Below the pieces are notes generated by a model that was given only the letters and a program-made list of their open reading frames with translations, made no database searches and had not been told where the DNA came from. The translations under genes were made by a program, and so were the position numbers. From assembly GCA_903899145.1 (NCBI GenBank), contig CAIUHY010000050.1, forward strand, positions 1 to 25,336: a DNA stretch of 25,336 bases, written 5' to 3'. The stretch's first letter is position 1, and each line of letters opens with the position of its first letter. Origin of the DNA: an uncultured Actinomycetes bacterium. GTDB lineage: Bacteria; Actinomycetota; Actinomycetes; Nanopelagicales; Nanopelagicaceae. Of this stretch, positions 24,149 to 25,336 are shown piece after piece.

Positions 24149-24738
24149 AGAGTGCCCTTAGTTGATGGAATTCCCGTGACTCTGCCATCAATAGCAACAG
24201 CATCCCGCAGTGCACGAGCGACTGCTTTGAACTGTGCTTCAAATACGTGGTGGGCATTGCGTCCTTCTAGAACTCGAATATGCAAAGCAATGCGTGCTTC
24301 AGCAACAATTGATTCCCAGATGTGGCGACCAAGTGTTGTATCGAACGTGCCAATAAGTTCAACAATTTCTGGTTGACGGTGTACCAAGTAAGGCCGCCCT
24401 GATAGATCAACAGCCGCCTGAACAAGTACTTCATCTAGCGGAACCATTGCATCACCAAATCTGCGGATACCTGCTTTATCACCAAGTGCTTCGCGGAGTG
24501 CTTGTCCGAAAGCAAGTGATGTATCTTCAACGGTGTGATGGGAGTCAACGTCAACATCGCCCTTTGTCTTTACCGTCAGATCAAATCCCGCATGCTTACC
24601 AAGTTGGGAGAGCATATGTTCGAAAAATGGGACGCCAGTTTGAATATCAATAACACCTGTGCCATCAAGATTGAGTTTGACCAATACCTCTGATTCCTTG
24701 GTCTTACGTTCAACTGTTGCAGTACGTGAAGCACTCAT
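24145..24738 (-). CDS. hisB: Imidazoleglycerol-phosphate dehydratase
   Basis: This 197-residue, Mn-dependent enzyme dehydrates imidazole glycerol phosphate to imidazole acetol phosphate, the HisC substrate. The metal-binding histidines appear in FFEHMLSQLGKHAGFD (His41), DVDSHHTVEDTSLAFG (His67, His68, Glu71) and NAHHVFEAQFKA. No phosphatase domain is fused, unlike the enterobacterial HisB, so histidinol-phosphate phosphatase must be separate. The purine stretch GAGAGAG upstream of the ATG is a modest ribosome binding site. It follows hisC by 40 bases. Confidence 0.96.
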   Translation of the reverse strand: MSASRTATVERKTKESEVLVKLNLDGTGVIDIQTGVPFFEHMLSQLGKHAGFDLTVKTKGDVDVDSHHTVEDTSLAFGQALREALGDKAGIRRFGDAMVPLDEVLVQAAVDLSGRPYLVHRQPEIVELIGTFDTTLGRHIWESIVAEARIALHIRVLEGRNAHHVFEAQFKAVARALRDAVAIDGRVTGIPSTKGTL

Positions 24739-24778
24739 TTATTTCTCTCTCATCTAGCAGTGGTGTGATAGTGCCTGA

Positions 24779-25336
24779 TTATTCCGCAATTTCTCTCAGT
24801 GCCGCGATGAATTGATCATTTTCGGCAGGTGTTCCAATAGTCACGCGCAAATATCCTCGAAGCCCTATATCTCGTATCAAAATTCCTCGATCCAGCAGGC
24901 GCTGCCAGACATCACTTGCATCATCTTTGAACCCACTAAAGAGAATGAAATTTGCAGCACTTGGAACAGGCTTATAACCAATAGAAGATATTGCTTCAAA
25001 AACCCTTGAGCGTTCAGAAACGAGCGTCACAATTTCACTCTGCATCAAATCTGCATAATCAAGTGCAACTTCCGCTGCAGCTTGAGTAATTGAGCTGAGG
25101 TGATATGGAAGGCGCGCGATGAGCGAAGCATTCACTACGGCAGGATGAGCAACTAAATAACCAAGACGTGTTCCAGCGAAAGCAAAGGCCTTACTCATTG
25201 TTCTTACAACCACAACATGTTGGAAATCTGCAATAAGTGAGACAGCTGACTCTTCCTCTGAAAACTCCGCATAAGCCTCATCCACAATAAGAAGCGCACC
25301 AACTTGTCCAGCAAGGTCGGCTAACTCACGTAAATC
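24779..25336 (-). CDS. hisC: Histidinol-phosphate aminotransferase, C-terminal part (runs off the right edge)
   Basis: The frame is open to the window edge, so the 186 residues seen are the C-terminal half of a class-I/II PLP aminotransferase of roughly twice that length. It begins DLRELADLAGQVGALLIVDEAYAEF, where the Asp of VDEAY contacts the PLP ring nitrogen. The Schiff-base lysine lies in RTMSKAFAFAGTRLGY, a HisC-type sequence, and the substrate-phosphate arginine is probably in the closing LRVTIGTPAEND. The place upstream of hisB fits HisC rather than another aminotransferase. A GTG at 25285 is an internal codon, not the start. Confidence 0.94.
   Translation of the reverse strand, partial: DLRELADLAGQVGALLIVDEAYAEFSEEESAVSLIADFQHVVVVRTMSKAFAFAGTRLGYLVAHPAVVNASLIARLPYHLSSITQAAAEVALDYADLMQSEIVTLVSERSRVFEAISSIGYKPVPSAANFILFSGFKDDASDVWQRLLDRGILIRDIGLRGYLRVTIGTPAENDQFIAALREIAE

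Noticed and set aside
1..25336. Mobile elements, CRISPR arrays, tandem repeats, phage genes
   Set aside because: I read for direct repeats, transposase or integrase motifs and terminal inverted repeats and saw none. All long frames belong to known core families.

Overview
The window is an ordinary but very compact stretch of a low-GC actinobacterial chromosome. By eye the base composition is AT-leaning (low-to-mid 40s % GC), genes abut or overlap, and there are no insertion sequences, phage genes or repeats. The order polA | liv ABC transporter | pdtaR (ANTAR regulator) | pyk | gltBD | VIT | lgt | trpABCE | hisI-hisF-priA-hisH-hisB-hisC is, in reverse orientation, the core order I remember from Mycobacterium and Streptomyces. 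Together with PriA (the actinobacterial HisA/TrpF enzyme) this points to Actinobacteria. The low GC and tight packing suggest a streamlined aquatic lineage such as acI ('Ca. Nanopelagicales'); that placement is inference.

Layout. 1-45: 5' end of polA, minus strand. 94-1178: two coupled plus-strand genes (PaaI-type thioesterase, alpha/beta hydrolase), the only plus-strand genes here. 1199-5974: branched-chain amino-acid-type ABC transporter livK-livH-livM-livG-livF, reading leftward, with a structured leader before livK. 6150-6835: tRNA with anticodon CAA followed after one base by pdtaR. 6919-14359: gltB-gltD-pyk (ammonium assimilation and pyruvate kinase). 14507-25336: a continuous run hisC-hisB-hisH-priA-hisF-hisI-trpE-(55-aa membrane protein)-trpC-trpB-trpA-mauE-like-dsbA-like-lgt-VIT, mostly coupled by 1-8 base overlaps or gaps of at most 40 bases.

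How the genes work together. Glutamate synthase makes the glutamate that feeds both the his and trp pathways. HisH/HisF and TrpE/TrpG use glutamine, and PriA serves both histidine and tryptophan synthesis, which fits its place in a joint operon. The MauE-like, DsbA-like and Lgt proteins form an envelope-maturation group at the tail of that operon. Missing pathway members (hisD, hisG, hisE, trpD, trpG) must lie elsewhere; hisD is probably just past the right edge.

The points most worth a second look are small: a leucine-anticodon tRNA with a short variable loop that ends one base before the pdtaR start codon, an uncalled 55-codon gene between trpE and trpC, tandem hairpins in the livK leader, and several start codons preceded by TANNNT boxes at the distance expected for leaderless mRNAs. 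I found no clearly new multi-gene system. There is no gene-free stretch longer than 300 bases.
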